Positions 29,484 through 39,622 of a DNA stretch of 64,000 nt are shown here, in pieces. Every line of letters begins with the position of its first letter. The first letter of the stretch is position 1. The notes beneath the pieces are model-generated. The model was not told the DNA's origin. It saw only the letters and a program-made list of their open reading frames with translations, and searched no databases. A program made the position numbers and the translations under genes. This DNA is from Thalassomonas viridans (GTDB lineage Bacteria > Pseudomonadota > Gammaproteobacteria > Enterobacterales > Alteromonadaceae): positions 2,976,001-3,040,000 of the forward strand of contig NZ_CP059733.1 of NCBI RefSeq assembly GCF_000948985.2, read 5' to 3'.

Positions 29484-32400
29484 ATGTCGGAAATTGCAAT
29501 ACCCGGCTATGAAATAATGGAATTGCTAGGGAAGGGGGGCATGGCGTCCGTCTATAAGGCGAGACATATTAACCTCGACCGTGAAGTCGCTTTAAAAATA
29601 ATGGATGAAAGCTTAAATGCTGATCAAAATTTCAGCGAGCGTTTTGTCCGCGAAGCCAAAATCTCTGCAAAACTCATGCATCCGAATATTATTCAGGTGT
29701 ATGACGTCGGCCATATAAACGGCCACAACTTCTTATCCATGGAATACATTTGCGGCGGCGATCTGGCCGGCATTATCCATAACGACCTGGATCTTAAGCT
29801 GGTTCACCAGTGCATAGGGGAAATGGCCCTTGCCCTGGACTTTTCCCACAGTAAAGGGGTGATCCATCGAGATATCAAACCCAGCAATATTTTGCTGCGT
29901 GAGAATGGCAGTTTTGCCCTGGCCGATTTTGGCATTGCCCGCCGTGAAGACTCCCAGACCAGCATGACTATTACCGGTAGCGTGATGGGCACCCCTAAAT
30001 ATATGAGTCCGGAGCAGGCGATGGGCTATGAGCTCGACGGCCGCTCTGACTTATACAGCCTGGGGGTGGTTTTTTATGAAATGCTTACTAAAAAAGTGCC
30101 CTATGAAGCCAGCTCATCCGTCGGCACCGCGATTAAACATTTAAATGATGCCATTCCGTCACTGCCAAAAGAGTTTGCACGTTATCAGACATTTTTAAAC
30201 ACAGTAATGGCAAAAAAGCCGGAAGACAGATATGCCACAGGGTTCGCCATGTATCAGGCTCTCGGGGCCCTGGCCGGGAAAGAGCACCAGGATACCGTTG
30301 TTTACTCCCGTACCGAACTAAACCGTGCCTTAAGCGAACGGCAAAAGGGCAGCCGTCAGTCAAGTTTCACCGGCGTGAAGGCGCTTGTACAGGAAAAAGC
30401 TGGTGCTTATGCCGGCCAGCTCAGCCGTTTTGCCGGCAGCTTTTATGGGATGATCAGGGAAAAAGTGCGTCGCTTACCCGTAAATAAAATCAAGGGTTAT
30501 GCGGGGCGTTTAATAACCGGGGGAATAAAATGGCTGGGACAAATAGCCGACCGTGGGAAAGCCTTCTATGCCCGCTATAAGCAGATGCCGGCATTTTCCC
30601 GCTGGAAAAATGTTTTGCTGGCAGGGCTGGCAGCGGTTTTTGTCACCTGGATGTTGTTGTTGCCCTTTATCGGCGGCGACCGACAACAGCCTGAATTTAT
30701 TGCCGCTCAACAGCAGCAGCTTAACCAGGCGGAGCAAGCCTTAAGTCGCCAGGAATATGTGCAGGCGGCGCAGCTTTTTGCCGGGGTATTGCAAAATGAC
30801 AGCAGCAATGTCGAGGCCGGTAAAGGTCTGGAACAAAGCATCAAAGGGATAGAGGCGTTATTTTCGCGGTCGGTAGAAAACAAGCAGGCAGCAGAGGCAA
30901 AAGTGCTGTTACAGGCTTTAAGGGAGCTGGATGCCGATAACCGCAACCTGGCGGCTTTTACCGGACAGCTTAATACCCTGGAAGCTCAGATAAAGGGTCA
31001 GGAAGCCAGCCGGGAGAGAATTAAAGAGCTGATTGCAGATATTAATGCCGGCCTGAAAGGGGATCAACTCACCACAGAGCAAATTAACAGCCTGCTGCTA
31101 ACACAGCAGCAACTGGAAAACTTACAGCCGGAAAATCAGCAGGTACAAAGCCTTAAAATGGTGATTTTTTTTAAAGCAGTCGACAGCGCCAAGTTGTATC
31201 TGCAAAACCAGGGGGCGGAACAGGCAAAACAGCTTATGGCGGTTGCGGTAAAACTGGCGCCGGATCATCCCAGTGTCCGCTCTCTTAAGGCCAGTATTGA
31301 CAATTATGCCGGTGACCGGGAGCTGGTACAAAAAGAGCGTACGCATAAGGCAGAACAGGTTAAACGCTATCTGGCACAGGCAAAAGCGGCGGCCGGGCAA
31401 CAAAATTATTATGCCGAAGCCGGTCTTAGCGCTTATTTCCTTTATACCATGGCGCTTAAACTTCATCCGGGCCATGCTGAAGCCACCGAGGCAATGAATG
31501 CGGTACTTGCTGCCGTAGAGCAGCAGGCAAACGATGCGCTCAAGCGATCGGATATAGCAGGCGCCCGCCAGGCGATCTATCAACTCTCCCGTATGACCGG
31601 GCAGCAGGAGCGGGTAGCTGTGCTAAATTCTGCCCTTAAAGTAAAGATGGACCAGGCAGGAAGGACGCAGATGGCGCAGGTGCAGTTAACAGGTTTGCTG
31701 GCCCAGGGGGAAAGCCATCTGCAGCATTATCCCCTTAACCTTAACCGGCTTAGCTCAGCCCTGGCGGCTTACCGGAAAGTGCTGCTGCAGCAACCGTTCG
31801 AAGCTCAGGCCCTTGAGGGCTACCGGCGTTTAAGCGAGTTATTTCTTACCTTTGCCCAGGAGCGCAGTGCCGGTGAAAACTACCCTGTGGTCCTGACGGC
31901 ACTGGAGCAGGCGATCACCTTAAACCCCGATAATCCGCTGGCGGTTGATTTGTTTAATCAGGCACAAGGTGAGATCGCAGAAAAAGAGAGATTGCTGACC
32001 ATAAGGCAACTTTTGACCGAAGCGCAGGGGGCCAGTGAAAAAGAGCAGTGGCTTGAGGCGACCCTGGCTTATGCCCGCCTGCTGCAAATATCTCCCGGAC
32101 ATGAAACGGCTGAGCCGGAATTTCATCAGGCAAAAAATCAGCTGTTTGATTTGCTGGCTAAAGATATCAGCCGCAACCGCCTGACCCTGACGCGGAAAAA
32201 GCTGGTGTCCCTGACTCCTTATCTTGAAAAAGATCCCGCTTTTATCGGTTTATACAAAGAACTTGAGTTTGCCCGGGCAAAGTGGGATGAAAACCAGGCC
32301 AGGCTGAAGGCTTCTATTCCTGATAAACTCCAGAAAGCCCGAGCGCTGGTGAAAACCGGCAATCTTACCTTGCCCTGGAATAACAGCGCCCATTATTTTT

Positions 32401-32624
32401 ATCAGCAGGTGCTGGCGATAGACGCAGAAAATGCCGAAGCGAAAAAAGGGCTGGACAGGATCTATAAACAGCTGGCCAGTATGGCGGACAGCTACCTGAA
32501 CCAGGGGGAGCTGAAAAAAGCCCGGGGGTTTTATAATCGCCTGGCTAAACTGGCTCCCTCCAGGCCTGAACTGGCAGTGTTAAAGTCTAAAATGGCATTG
32601 CTGGAGAAAAGCTCCAATAATTAA
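29484..32624 (+). CDS. PpkA-like membrane Ser/Thr protein kinase with TPR-rich C-terminus
   Basis: 1046 residues. The kinase domain (about 8-270) has the Gly loop GKGGMASVYKA, catalytic Lys38 in VALKIM, HRD at 128-130 in HRDIKPSNILL and DFG in LADFGIARRE; all key residues are intact. A basic linker leads to one membrane helix (about 376-396). The roughly 640-residue periplasmic part consists of alpha-helical, TPR-like repeats (LNQAEQALSRQEYVQAAQLF and similar). Type VI loci often carry PpkA/PppA/Fha signalling, but no phosphatase or FHA protein is seen here. Post-translational control of secretion is an inference from context. Confidence 0.9.
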   Translation: MSEIAIPGYEIMELLGKGGMASVYKARHINLDREVALKIMDESLNADQNFSERFVREAKISAKLMHPNIIQVYDVGHINGHNFLSMEYICGGDLAGIIHNDLDLKLVHQCIGEMALALDFSHSKGVIHRDIKPSNILLRENGSFALADFGIARREDSQTSMTITGSVMGTPKYMSPEQAMGYELDGRSDLYSLGVVFYEMLTKKVPYEASSSVGTAIKHLNDAIPSLPKEFARYQTFLNTVMAKKPEDRYATGFAMYQALGALAGKEHQDTVVYSRTELNRALSERQKGSRQSSFTGVKALVQEKAGAYAGQLSRFAGSFYGMIREKVRRLPVNKIKGYAGRLITGGIKWLGQIADRGKAFYARYKQMPAFSRWKNVLLAGLAAVFVTWMLLLPFIGGDRQQPEFIAAQQQQLNQAEQALSRQEYVQAAQLFAGVLQNDSSNVEAGKGLEQSIKGIEALFSRSVENKQAAEAKVLLQALRELDADNRNLAAFTGQLNTLEAQIKGQEASRERIKELIADINAGLKGDQLTTEQINSLLLTQQQLENLQPENQQVQSLKMVIFFKAVDSAKLYLQNQGAEQAKQLMAVAVKLAPDHPSVRSLKASIDNYAGDRELVQKERTHKAEQVKRYLAQAKAAAGQQNYYAEAGLSAYFLYTMALKLHPGHAEATEAMNAVLAAVEQQANDALKRSDIAGARQAIYQLSRMTGQQERVAVLNSALKVKMDQAGRTQMAQVQLTGLLAQGESHLQHYPLNLNRLSSALAAYRKVLLQQPFEAQALEGYRRLSELFLTFAQERSAGENYPVVLTALEQAITLNPDNPLAVDLFNQAQGEIAEKERLLTIRQLLTEAQGASEKEQWLEATLAYARLLQISPGHETAEPEFHQAKNQLFDLLAKDISRNRLTLTRKKLVSLTPYLEKDPAFIGLYKELEFARAKWDENQARLKASIPDKLQKARALVKTGNLTLPWNNSAHYFYQQVLAIDAENAEAKKGLDRIYKQLASMADSYLNQGELKKARGFYNRLAKLAPSRPELAVLKSKMALLEKSSNN

Positions 32625-32677
32625 AGTCAAAGAGTCCGGGGATACTCCGGCGAGTCCAGTGTAAAAAGGACAGGTAT

Positions 32678-34726
32678 TTGGCCACTCAAAGCAAGCGGCA
32701 GTTTGCCATCAACACCCCCTTGGGGCCTGATAAACTTCTCTTGTATAAACTAAAGGGAGTTGAAGCCCTGTCGGTACCTTTTTATTACCAATTGGAGCTC
32801 TTTAGCGAAGATAACAGTATCAATAGCGATGAATTGCTGGCGAAAAGCCTGGCCGTGTCTGTCGAGGTTGCCGGTGGTGCTCCCAGGTTTATTAATGGCT
32901 ATGTCACGGAGTTTTATCAAATGGAGCCATACCTGGATCAATTCAGGTATTTTGCTGAAATTCGCCCCTGGTTCTGGCTTTTGACCTTAAGTGAAAACTG
33001 CCGTATTTTCCAAAAGCAAAGTTATCCCGAGATTGTCAAAACCGTTTTTGAAGAGCTGGGATTTTGTGATGTTGAAGATCGCCTGACAGCCTCATATCCG
33101 GCCCAGGAGTATGTGGTACAGTTCAATGAAAGCGATTTTAATTTTGTCTCGCGCATATTAGCCCAGGAAGGGATCTTCTATTTTTTTAAACACAGCGACA
33201 ACAGCCATATTCTGGTGCTGGCGGATGACAATACCTCGCTGGAGAAAATCGGCGATATTCATTATCGTGCGAGCGAATATCGCCGCCAGCAGCGCCAAAG
33301 CGCCTTTATCGAACAATGGCAGCAGCAGAAAAAAGTGTGCAGCGGCGGCATCCGCAGAACCGATTACGACTATCACTCGCCGGCAAAAAACCTTGAAACC
33401 CTGGCCAGTGCTCCCGCCTTGCCGTCTTTATCGGGATTTGAGCGTTTTCGCTATCCGGGGAAATATCAGCAAAGATCTTTAGGAGATAACTACACCCGTT
33501 TGCTGATGGAAGGGGAAAATAAGCGTTTTGAAACTGTCTCCGGCTTCAGTAATCACAGGCTGCTTGCCGCCGGCAGTGTTTTCAATTTGACCGAGTACTT
33601 CAGGGAGCGGCAGAACCGCGATTATCTTGCGGTCTCGGCAGCCTTATCCATAGCAAACGATGATTTTAAAGCCGACAGCGGGGACGATGATGAAGAGGTT
33701 TATCGTTGTGAATTTACGGCGATCCCGGCCGATACGACTTTCCGCCCGGATAATAAAGCCAAAAAACCTGTGATGTACGGCCCGCAAACGGCGGTGGTGG
33801 TGGGAAAAAGCGGAGAAGAAATCTGGACCGATGAATTGGGACGGGTGAAGGTGCAGTTTCACTGGGACCGCCAGGGAACAAGGGATGAAAACAGCTCTTG
33901 CTGGATTCGGGTGTCCCAGGTGCATGCCGGCAGCGGTTTTGGCGGCATAGATGTGCCCCGCATCGGAGAAGAAGTTATTGTTGAATTTCTCGGCGGGGAT
34001 CCCGACCGGCCCATTATTACCGGCAGGGTTTATAACGGTAAAAATAAAAGCCCGAACCCTTTGCCGGCAACGGCCATGGTCAGTGGCCTGAAATCCCGCA
34101 GTACCCCAAAAGGTAGTGGTGACAACAGTTTGATGTTTGATGACAGCAAAGACAATGAACTGATTTTATTGCATGGCCAGCATGATATGGAAAAAAATAT
34201 CGACCATGATGAAACTGTGGCTATAGGTAATGACCGCAGTGAAAACGTTGGCCATGACGAAACCATCACTATCGGTAACAACCGCAGCGAATCTGTGGGC
34301 AAAGATGAAAGTGTCGGTATCGGGGAAAACCGCAGCCTGAGTGTTGGCAAAGACAATAATGAAAATATTGATAAAAATGAAACCATCACTATAGGAGCCA
34401 ACCGCAGTTTAACCGTAGGTAAAAACCTGACGGAAAACGTGGAGAAGGATAAATCGGTCACCGTCTCTGGGGAAGTCTCTCAAAGTTATGAAAAAAGCCA
34501 GCGATTGACTGTCGGTAAGGATTACCTGCAGCAGGTGGAGAAAAAAATCGCGATCTCTGTCGGCGATGAAGTGACAGTGATCACCGGGGATGCGAAAATT
34601 TCGATGAAAAAAAACGGCGATATTACCGTTAAAGGTAAAAATATCACCCTGGATGCCAGTGGTAAGGTCAATATCAAGGCAGGGGGTAATATTATTATTA
34701 AAGGCGCTAAAATTACGCAAAACTAG
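32678..34726 (+). CDS. vgrG: VgrG (TssI), type VI spike protein
   Basis: 682 residues from a TTG start with AAGGA upstream. It has the phage gp27/gp5-like fold (LKGVEALSVPFYYQLEL, ARILAQEGIFYFF-like segment), the OB-fold core (WTDELGRVKVQFHWDRQG, WIRVSQVHAGSGFGG) and a C-terminal repetitive beta-helix (about 500-680) with repeats such as ETITIGNNRSESVGKDE. There is no extra effector domain after the helix, so the effector is probably loaded non-covalently. The TAG stop lies in the left end of a MITE-like insertion. Confidence 0.95.
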   Translation: MATQSKRQFAINTPLGPDKLLLYKLKGVEALSVPFYYQLELFSEDNSINSDELLAKSLAVSVEVAGGAPRFINGYVTEFYQMEPYLDQFRYFAEIRPWFWLLTLSENCRIFQKQSYPEIVKTVFEELGFCDVEDRLTASYPAQEYVVQFNESDFNFVSRILAQEGIFYFFKHSDNSHILVLADDNTSLEKIGDIHYRASEYRRQQRQSAFIEQWQQQKKVCSGGIRRTDYDYHSPAKNLETLASAPALPSLSGFERFRYPGKYQQRSLGDNYTRLLMEGENKRFETVSGFSNHRLLAAGSVFNLTEYFRERQNRDYLAVSAALSIANDDFKADSGDDDEEVYRCEFTAIPADTTFRPDNKAKKPVMYGPQTAVVVGKSGEEIWTDELGRVKVQFHWDRQGTRDENSSCWIRVSQVHAGSGFGGIDVPRIGEEVIVEFLGGDPDRPIITGRVYNGKNKSPNPLPATAMVSGLKSRSTPKGSGDNSLMFDDSKDNELILLHGQHDMEKNIDHDETVAIGNDRSENVGHDETITIGNNRSESVGKDESVGIGENRSLSVGKDNNENIDKNETITIGANRSLTVGKNLTENVEKDKSVTVSGEVSQSYEKSQRLTVGKDYLQQVEKKIAISVGDEVTVITGDAKISMKKNGDITVKGKNITLDASGKVNIKAGGNIIIKGAKITQN

Positions 34727-34899
34727 GGCCTGTTTATCTTTAGAGGGGATGGAGATTTTTGAGCGGTTTTTGCCTGTACTTAGTAAAGAGTCAAGGCAGA
34801 AAAATGGACGTGTAGTTGTTCTACATGACATTTTTCTAACGCCGATAGGGGTAAAAACAGCCAAAAAGATCATTCACGGCCAAAGATAAACAGGCCCTA
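34724..34899. mobile_element. 176-bp MITE-like element with 18-bp perfect terminal inverted repeats
   Basis: Left end TAGGGCCTGTTTATCTTT (34724-34741) and right end AAAGATAAACAGGCCCTA (34882-34899) are perfect inverted repeats. The outermost TA on each side can be read as a TA target duplication, the pattern of IS630/mariner-type transposition. No transposase is encoded. Deleting the element and one TA joins vgrG to TAA, restoring a stop codon at the same place. Confidence 0.8.
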
Positions 34900-34941
34900 A
34901 TTAACCAGGGCGTTATTACCCGTTAATATCCGGAGGTAAAG

Positions 34942-35430
34942 ATGCAAGAGCTGATAAATGACAAAGGGCACAAGCAATCGATACAAGGAGTTGTTATCGG
35001 CGTTTTGGTGGGCTTTTCAGAGGACGGCGCCCCTTTGGTGGTTTACGGTGAAAATCCGACCGAAGTGCCGGTATCCGCCCAGAGCACTGTGCTGCTGGAA
35101 CATCAACATTTGGGGAAAAAGCTGGCGTTATTGTTCAGCAGTGGCGATCCGCTTAAGCCTGTGATCATAGGTCCTTTGCTTGAACCTGAACAGCTTAAGC
35201 TGAAGCAGGCATTAAAGCAGCAAGAGCCGGGCCGGGAGCATAAGCCGGTAGAATTGGTTCTTGACGGTAAACGTCTGGTCTTAACGGCGGAAAACGAGCT
35301 GGTACTAAAATGCGGTGAAGCCAGCGTTACCCTGAAAAAAAATGGCAAAATTCTTGTCAGCGGTACTAACCTTTTGAGCCGGGCCCGGTTTGCCAACCGC
35401 ATTAAAGGCGGTTCAGTACAGATAAACTGA
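34942..35430 (+). CDS. DUF6484 domain protein linked to VgrG
   Basis: 162 residues. The N-terminal IQGVVIGVLVGFSEDGAPLV and LVLDGKRLVLTAENELVLKC segments match the DUF6484 type often found next to vgrG. The second part (ASVTLKKNGKILVSGTNLLS) resembles the DUF2345-type beta-helix strand pattern. It probably acts as an adaptor or spike-associated protein. CCGGAGGTAA precedes the ATG. The distance from vgrG was increased by the MITE. Confidence 0.75.
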   Translation: MQELINDKGHKQSIQGVVIGVLVGFSEDGAPLVVYGENPTEVPVSAQSTVLLEHQHLGKKLALLFSSGDPLKPVIIGPLLEPEQLKLKQALKQQEPGREHKPVELVLDGKRLVLTAENELVLKCGEASVTLKKNGKILVSGTNLLSRARFANRIKGGSVQIN

Positions 35431-35559
35431 TGCCTTACTATGTTAAGCGTTGCGCTCTAACAGCTATATTTACTCGGGCATCACGGTGAACAGGGAGGGA
35501 GAAACCTGGCTTTATGCAGCAGTAAGGAGATTCAGGAAGCCGGGCATTGATCTTCAGGT

Positions 35560-35883
35560 TTACACTATCAGCTCGGGCAATTTATTGGGCACGCCGTTGA
35601 ATTTATCGGCATCTTCCGGTGCGGGAATAACTTCGGTGATCACTGGCCATATTTCACTAAGCTCTTCATTTAATTTTAAAAACTGTTCTTGCCCCTGTGG
35701 CAGGGCTTCTTCCTGAAAGATGGCTTCGGCAGGACATTCCGGTACACACAGCTCGCAATCAATACAGACATTGGGGTTGATGGCTAAAAAGTTAGGTCCC
35801 TGATGAAAGGCATCCACAGGACATACCGCCACACAGTCGGTATATTTACACTTTATACAATTATCAGTTACTACAAATGCCAT
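35560..35883 (-). CDS. fdxA: FdxA, 7Fe ferredoxin ([3Fe-4S][4Fe-4S])
   Basis: 107 residues from the ATG at 35883 with GGAG upstream. The first cluster motif is [18 protein letters not shown] and the second [16 protein letters not shown]. This is the Azotobacter-type FdxA architecture with a long C-terminal extension. It is a soluble electron carrier; the partner is not evident. Confidence 0.94.
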   Translation of the reverse strand: MAFVVTDNCIKCKYTDCVAVCPVDAFHQGPNFLAINPNVCIDCELCVPECPAEAIFQEEALPQGQEQFLKLNEELSEIWPVITEVIPAPEDADKFNGVPNKLPELIV

Positions 35884-36284
35884 GATTTTCTCCGCCAATT
35901 CTGCCTTTTAAGCGGCAAGTTACCCGCTAGCCGCTTAGGCGGCGAGATCATACCCTTTATCGGGGTAATTTCAATGCCTGTGATGAAATTATTCATGATG
36001 GTTGATCGCCTGGCGGGTGAAAAGTGTTTCCGCAACCGGCACTTTTGCAGTAGAATGCGCCTGAATCCCCGCTGTTAACCTATTCGTTAGGAAATTCGCC
36101 AGGAAATCGCCGGCTGTATTGGCGCTCTGCCTGCCTTGAGTGATACCGCAAAACAGGCTTTTAATATCAGTTTAGCCGGTAAAAACGGCCGGGTGGATTC
36201 GTTTAAATGAAGCTGAAAAATGCCCGGCAAAGGCTTGTCTGTTCAGCCCGGCATAGAAAAGATTTACATAACTGGAATTCCCGG

Positions 36285-37889
36285 ATGATACGAATATCGA
36301 ATATCAAACTCCCTTTAGATCACAGCCAGGAAGCGCTGGATGAACAGGTTTTGTCCTGCCTGCAAATCAGTCCGGAGCAAGTGGTAAAAACAACGGTTTT
36401 TCGCCGCGGTATAGATGCCAGGAATAAAAAAGCGATTTTCCTGATGTATACCCTGGATGTTGAAACCAGGCTGGATGAGGAGTTGTTGGCAAAATTTGAC
36501 CGGGATCCCAATATCAGGAAAACGCCGGATATGGCGTACAAGTACGTGGCCCGGGCGAGCGAAGATCTTAAAGAACGCCCCGTAGTGGTAGGTTTTGGTC
36601 CCTGCGGCATCTTTATTGGCTTGATCCTGGCGGAAATGGGTTACAAACCTATCATTCTCGACCGGGGCAAGGCCGTGCGTGAGCGTACTAAAGATACTTT
36701 TGGCTTCTGGCGTAAAAAACAGCTTAATACCGAGTCTAACGTACAATACGGTGAAGGCGGCGCCGGTACCTTCTCCGACGGTAAGCTCTCGACCCAGATC
36801 AAGGATAAAAAGCACTACAGCCGCAAAGTACTGAATGAATTTGTTGACGCCGGTGCGCCTGAGGAAATCCTTTATGTCAGCAAACCCCATATCGGGACTT
36901 TTAAGCTGGTGTCCATGGTGGAAAAAATGCGCGCCAAAATTATCGAACTTGGCGGTGAAATCCGCTTTGGCGCCCGGGTGGATGACCTGCACCTGGAGCA
37001 GGGACAGGTGACCGGCCTGACCCTGGCTGACGGCACGCAGATCAAATCCAGGCATATCGCTTTTGCCATAGGCCACAGCGCCCGCGATACTTTCCGGATG
37101 CTCCATGATAAAGGTGTCTATATCGAAGCTAAACCTTTCTCTGTCGGTTTTAGGGTCGAACACAGGCAATCTTTGATTGATAAGGCTTATTACGGTGAGT
37201 TTGCCGGTCATCCCACCTTAGGGGCCGCCGATTATAAACTGGTGCACCATTGCAGCAATGGCCGCTCCGTGTATAGTTTCTGTATGTGCCCGGGAGGCAC
37301 TGTGGTAGCGGCAACATCGGAAGAAAACCGCGTGGTGACCAATGGCATGAGTCAATATTCCCGTAACGAGATGAATGCCAACAGTGCCATAGTGGTGGGC
37401 ATAGATCCGTCAGATTATCCGGGCCATCCGCTGGCAGGGATAGATTTTCAGCGCGAGCTGGAAAGTGCCGCTTTTAAACTGGGTGGTGAAACCTATGACG
37501 CACCGGCGCAGCTGGTGGGGGATTTCCTTCAGGGCAAGCCGTCCGAGTCTTTGGGGGAGGTCGAACCTTCCTATAAGCCGGGGATCAAATTAACGGATCT
37601 GTCGGGAGTTTTACCGGAATACTGCATTGAGGCCATCCGTGAAGCCCTGCCGGCATTTAACCGTAAAATTAAAGGTTTTGCCATGGATGAAGCCACTTTG
37701 ACCGGGGTGGAAACCCGGACTTCGTCACCGATTTGTATCAAACGGGACGATAGCCTGCAAAGCCTGAATACCCGCGGACTTTTCCCTGCCGGGGAAGGGG
37801 CCGGTTATGCCGGCGGCATTATGTCTGCCGCCATTGACGGTATCAAGGTGGCAGAGGCCATGGCTTTAGCGATCAACGAAGCGAAATAA
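36285..37889 (+). CDS. FAD-dependent oxidoreductase, COG2509-type
   Basis: 534 residues from the ATG at 36285 (MIRISNIKLPL); the frame is open 26 codons further upstream. The N-terminal 80 residues form a separate domain, followed by a Rossmann motif VVVGFGPCGIFIGLILAEMG and NVQYGEGGAGTFSDGKL. The C-terminus has GLFPAGEGAGYAGGIMSAA, the FAD-contacting signature of the family. This large uncharacterised group of flavoproteins is conserved in gammaproteobacteria; the substrate is unknown. Confidence 0.9.
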   Translation: MIRISNIKLPLDHSQEALDEQVLSCLQISPEQVVKTTVFRRGIDARNKKAIFLMYTLDVETRLDEELLAKFDRDPNIRKTPDMAYKYVARASEDLKERPVVVGFGPCGIFIGLILAEMGYKPIILDRGKAVRERTKDTFGFWRKKQLNTESNVQYGEGGAGTFSDGKLSTQIKDKKHYSRKVLNEFVDAGAPEEILYVSKPHIGTFKLVSMVEKMRAKIIELGGEIRFGARVDDLHLEQGQVTGLTLADGTQIKSRHIAFAIGHSARDTFRMLHDKGVYIEAKPFSVGFRVEHRQSLIDKAYYGEFAGHPTLGAADYKLVHHCSNGRSVYSFCMCPGGTVVAATSEENRVVTNGMSQYSRNEMNANSAIVVGIDPSDYPGHPLAGIDFQRELESAAFKLGGETYDAPAQLVGDFLQGKPSESLGEVEPSYKPGIKLTDLSGVLPEYCIEAIREALPAFNRKIKGFAMDEATLTGVETRTSSPICIKRDDSLQSLNTRGLFPAGEGAGYAGGIMSAAIDGIKVAEAMALAINEAK

Positions 37890-38369
37890 TTTATTGCTTA
37901 TGCCGACATTGCCAGTTGCCGGTTAATCGCCTGCACCTGGTTATCTCTTCTGGCGCACGTTTTTGGCATGTGCGCCTTATCTCCCTCGCTTAGTGGTGTA
38001 TGGCACGCTGTTTTTCATGTCCGTGTTGTGAACTACCTTACCGACAGTTTTCAATGAAATAAAACCGGCCAAGCATAAAACTATCCCCGCCAGAATTAGG
38101 GGCTTAGGCTAAGATTTATTCTGTCCTGTGATGAAAAACGGCTAGAATTATAGGGCCGGAGCCGTTTGCCGGCGGCAATTTTTAAGGCAGGCTTGGCTTT
38201 ATGCTAGCCGGAGCAAACCGGCAGCAGTTAAGGCCGTACGCCTTATCAATTTTTCACAGGAAAATAATATTTATAGGAAACAGTGATTTAATTAATGAGT
38301 CTGGAGATTTTTTTCTCTATACTCAGGACTCCTTTGATCCGGAGTCTCACTTTATTTGATGTGGCTTTT
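37890..38369. other. Intergenic region, 480 bp
   Basis: Nothing gene-like is supported apart from a possible upstream extension of the NrtS-like frame from an ATG at 38295. The last 100 bases are AT-rich and may hold the promoter of the transporter gene. Confidence 0.4.
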
Positions 38370-38618
38370 ATGAAAACATCTGGCAGTACCTTTACACATT
38401 GGCTTCATTTAGCGACAAGAGGCAAGGTGGTAAAACGTTCTTTAAAAGTCGCGTCGATTGTAGGCACTATTTTAGTGATGATAAACCAGCTGGATGTTTT
38501 CCTTTCGGGACAATTGGCCGTGGGTAATTATATCCAAATACTCTTGACCTATTGTGTTCCTTATTGTGTCTCTACTTATGCCAGTGTTGATACTATGATG
38601 AACTTGGAAAACAAATAA
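38370..38618 (+). CDS. nrtS: NrtS-like nitrate/nitrite transporter
   Basis: 82 residues from the ATG at 38370. Two membrane helices and the strings KRSLKVASIVGTIL, LFLSG-like VFLSGQL and YCVPYCVSTYAS fit the small NrtS family of marine bacteria, whose members move nitrate and nitrite. An in-frame ATG at 38295 would add 25 residues with a hydrophobic start; neither has a clear ribosome-binding site, so the start is uncertain. The neighbouring gene encodes a soluble chemoreceptor. Confidence 0.72.
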   Translation: MKTSGSTFTHWLHLATRGKVVKRSLKVASIVGTILVMINQLDVFLSGQLAVGNYIQILLTYCVPYCVSTYASVDTMMNLENK

Positions 38619-38647
38619 CTCAACTCATGAATATATAAGGCTTTCGA

Positions 38648-39547
38648 ATGTTTAATCTATTTAACAGCAATAAAATTCCCGCCGATCAGGTTTTGATCGC
38701 GAAAGATGAATTAGCCGACTTGATGGCCAAAGTGCAGTTAGTTGAGCAACTTGAGCAAAGCGGTGCGTTAGATATGGCCCGGCAGATCACGGATAATGCC
38801 GTAAAGGTCAATCAGGCCTCGTCTAACCGCCTGGCGCAAGTTGAAGATAATTATCAGTTGATCCAATCCTTTATCGAACAGTCTGAAGGTATCGAGCAAA
38901 CCTCCCATGATTCTTTCAAATCTGCCAAGGATACTGCCGAAACCTCTGAAAACGGCATTAAACAGCTTGAAGAGCTCAGCCAGAATGTGATGACCTCGGC
39001 GCAGTATATTCGTGAATTTACCGAGTTGCTGGTGAGCTTGGATGAAAACAACAAAAATATCGGCCAGTTGGTGGAGTCCATTAAAGGGATCGCCGACCAA
39101 ACCAATTTGCTGGCATTGAATGCGGCGATTGAAGCCGCCCGTGCCGGGGAGCATGGCCGGGGCTTTGCCGTGGTGGCAGATGAGGTACGTTCACTGGCCA
39201 ACACCGCCAACCAGTCTGCGGACCAAATTCAGAATGAAATGAAAAATATCATGGATATTTCGGCATCTATTATCGACAAGCAAAAGCAGGTTTCGGGCAT
39301 TATTGATGCCAGTGTCGATATTGCCGGTACTACCATGGAAAACCTGCAGTCGCTGGTGAGTCTGTCAACGTCGAGCTCTAAGCTGGTGGAGTCGACGATA
39401 ACCCAGCTGCAGCATCAGTTAAGTGACTCGGAAACCATTAAAGATAATATGCAGCAGCTGATCGAGGATACCCGTAATGCCCTTAACGGCTCTTCAGAAA
39501 ATGCCGAGCTGGGAGAAGAATTGGTCAGGCAGTTAATGATCAAGTGA
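38648..39547 (+). CDS. Soluble methyl-accepting chemotaxis protein
   Basis: 299 residues with no membrane segment. A short N-terminal helical region (1-70) leads into a long coiled coil whose hairpin tip is [20 protein letters not shown] followed by [17 protein letters not shown], the CheA/CheW contact. No recognisable ligand domain is present, so the signal sensed is unknown. It begins 29 bases after the NrtS-like gene with AAGG upstream and could share its transcript. Confidence 0.88.
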   Translation: MFNLFNSNKIPADQVLIAKDELADLMAKVQLVEQLEQSGALDMARQITDNAVKVNQASSNRLAQVEDNYQLIQSFIEQSEGIEQTSHDSFKSAKDTAETSENGIKQLEELSQNVMTSAQYIREFTELLVSLDENNKNIGQLVESIKGIADQTNLLALNAAIEAARAGEHGRGFAVVADEVRSLANTANQSADQIQNEMKNIMDISASIIDKQKQVSGIIDASVDIAGTTMENLQSLVSLSTSSSKLVESTITQLQHQLSDSETIKDNMQQLIEDTRNALNGSSENAELGEELVRQLMIK

Positions 39548-39622
39548 TCAGCCCTTGTGCAGGTGTTGCGTCTGCCGGTGCCTGCTTAGCTTGATATGCT
39601 TTTAGGTTATGAAGGTGCTCAG

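Noticed and set aside
34653..34889. 78-residue frame crossing the MITE
   Set aside because: It starts inside vgrG in another frame and reads through both inverted repeats, so it is a by-product of the element.
36315..37211. 298-residue minus-strand frame opposite the FAD oxidoreductase
   Set aside because: The sense strand encodes a clear flavoprotein; the antisense product has no family features or ribosome-binding site.
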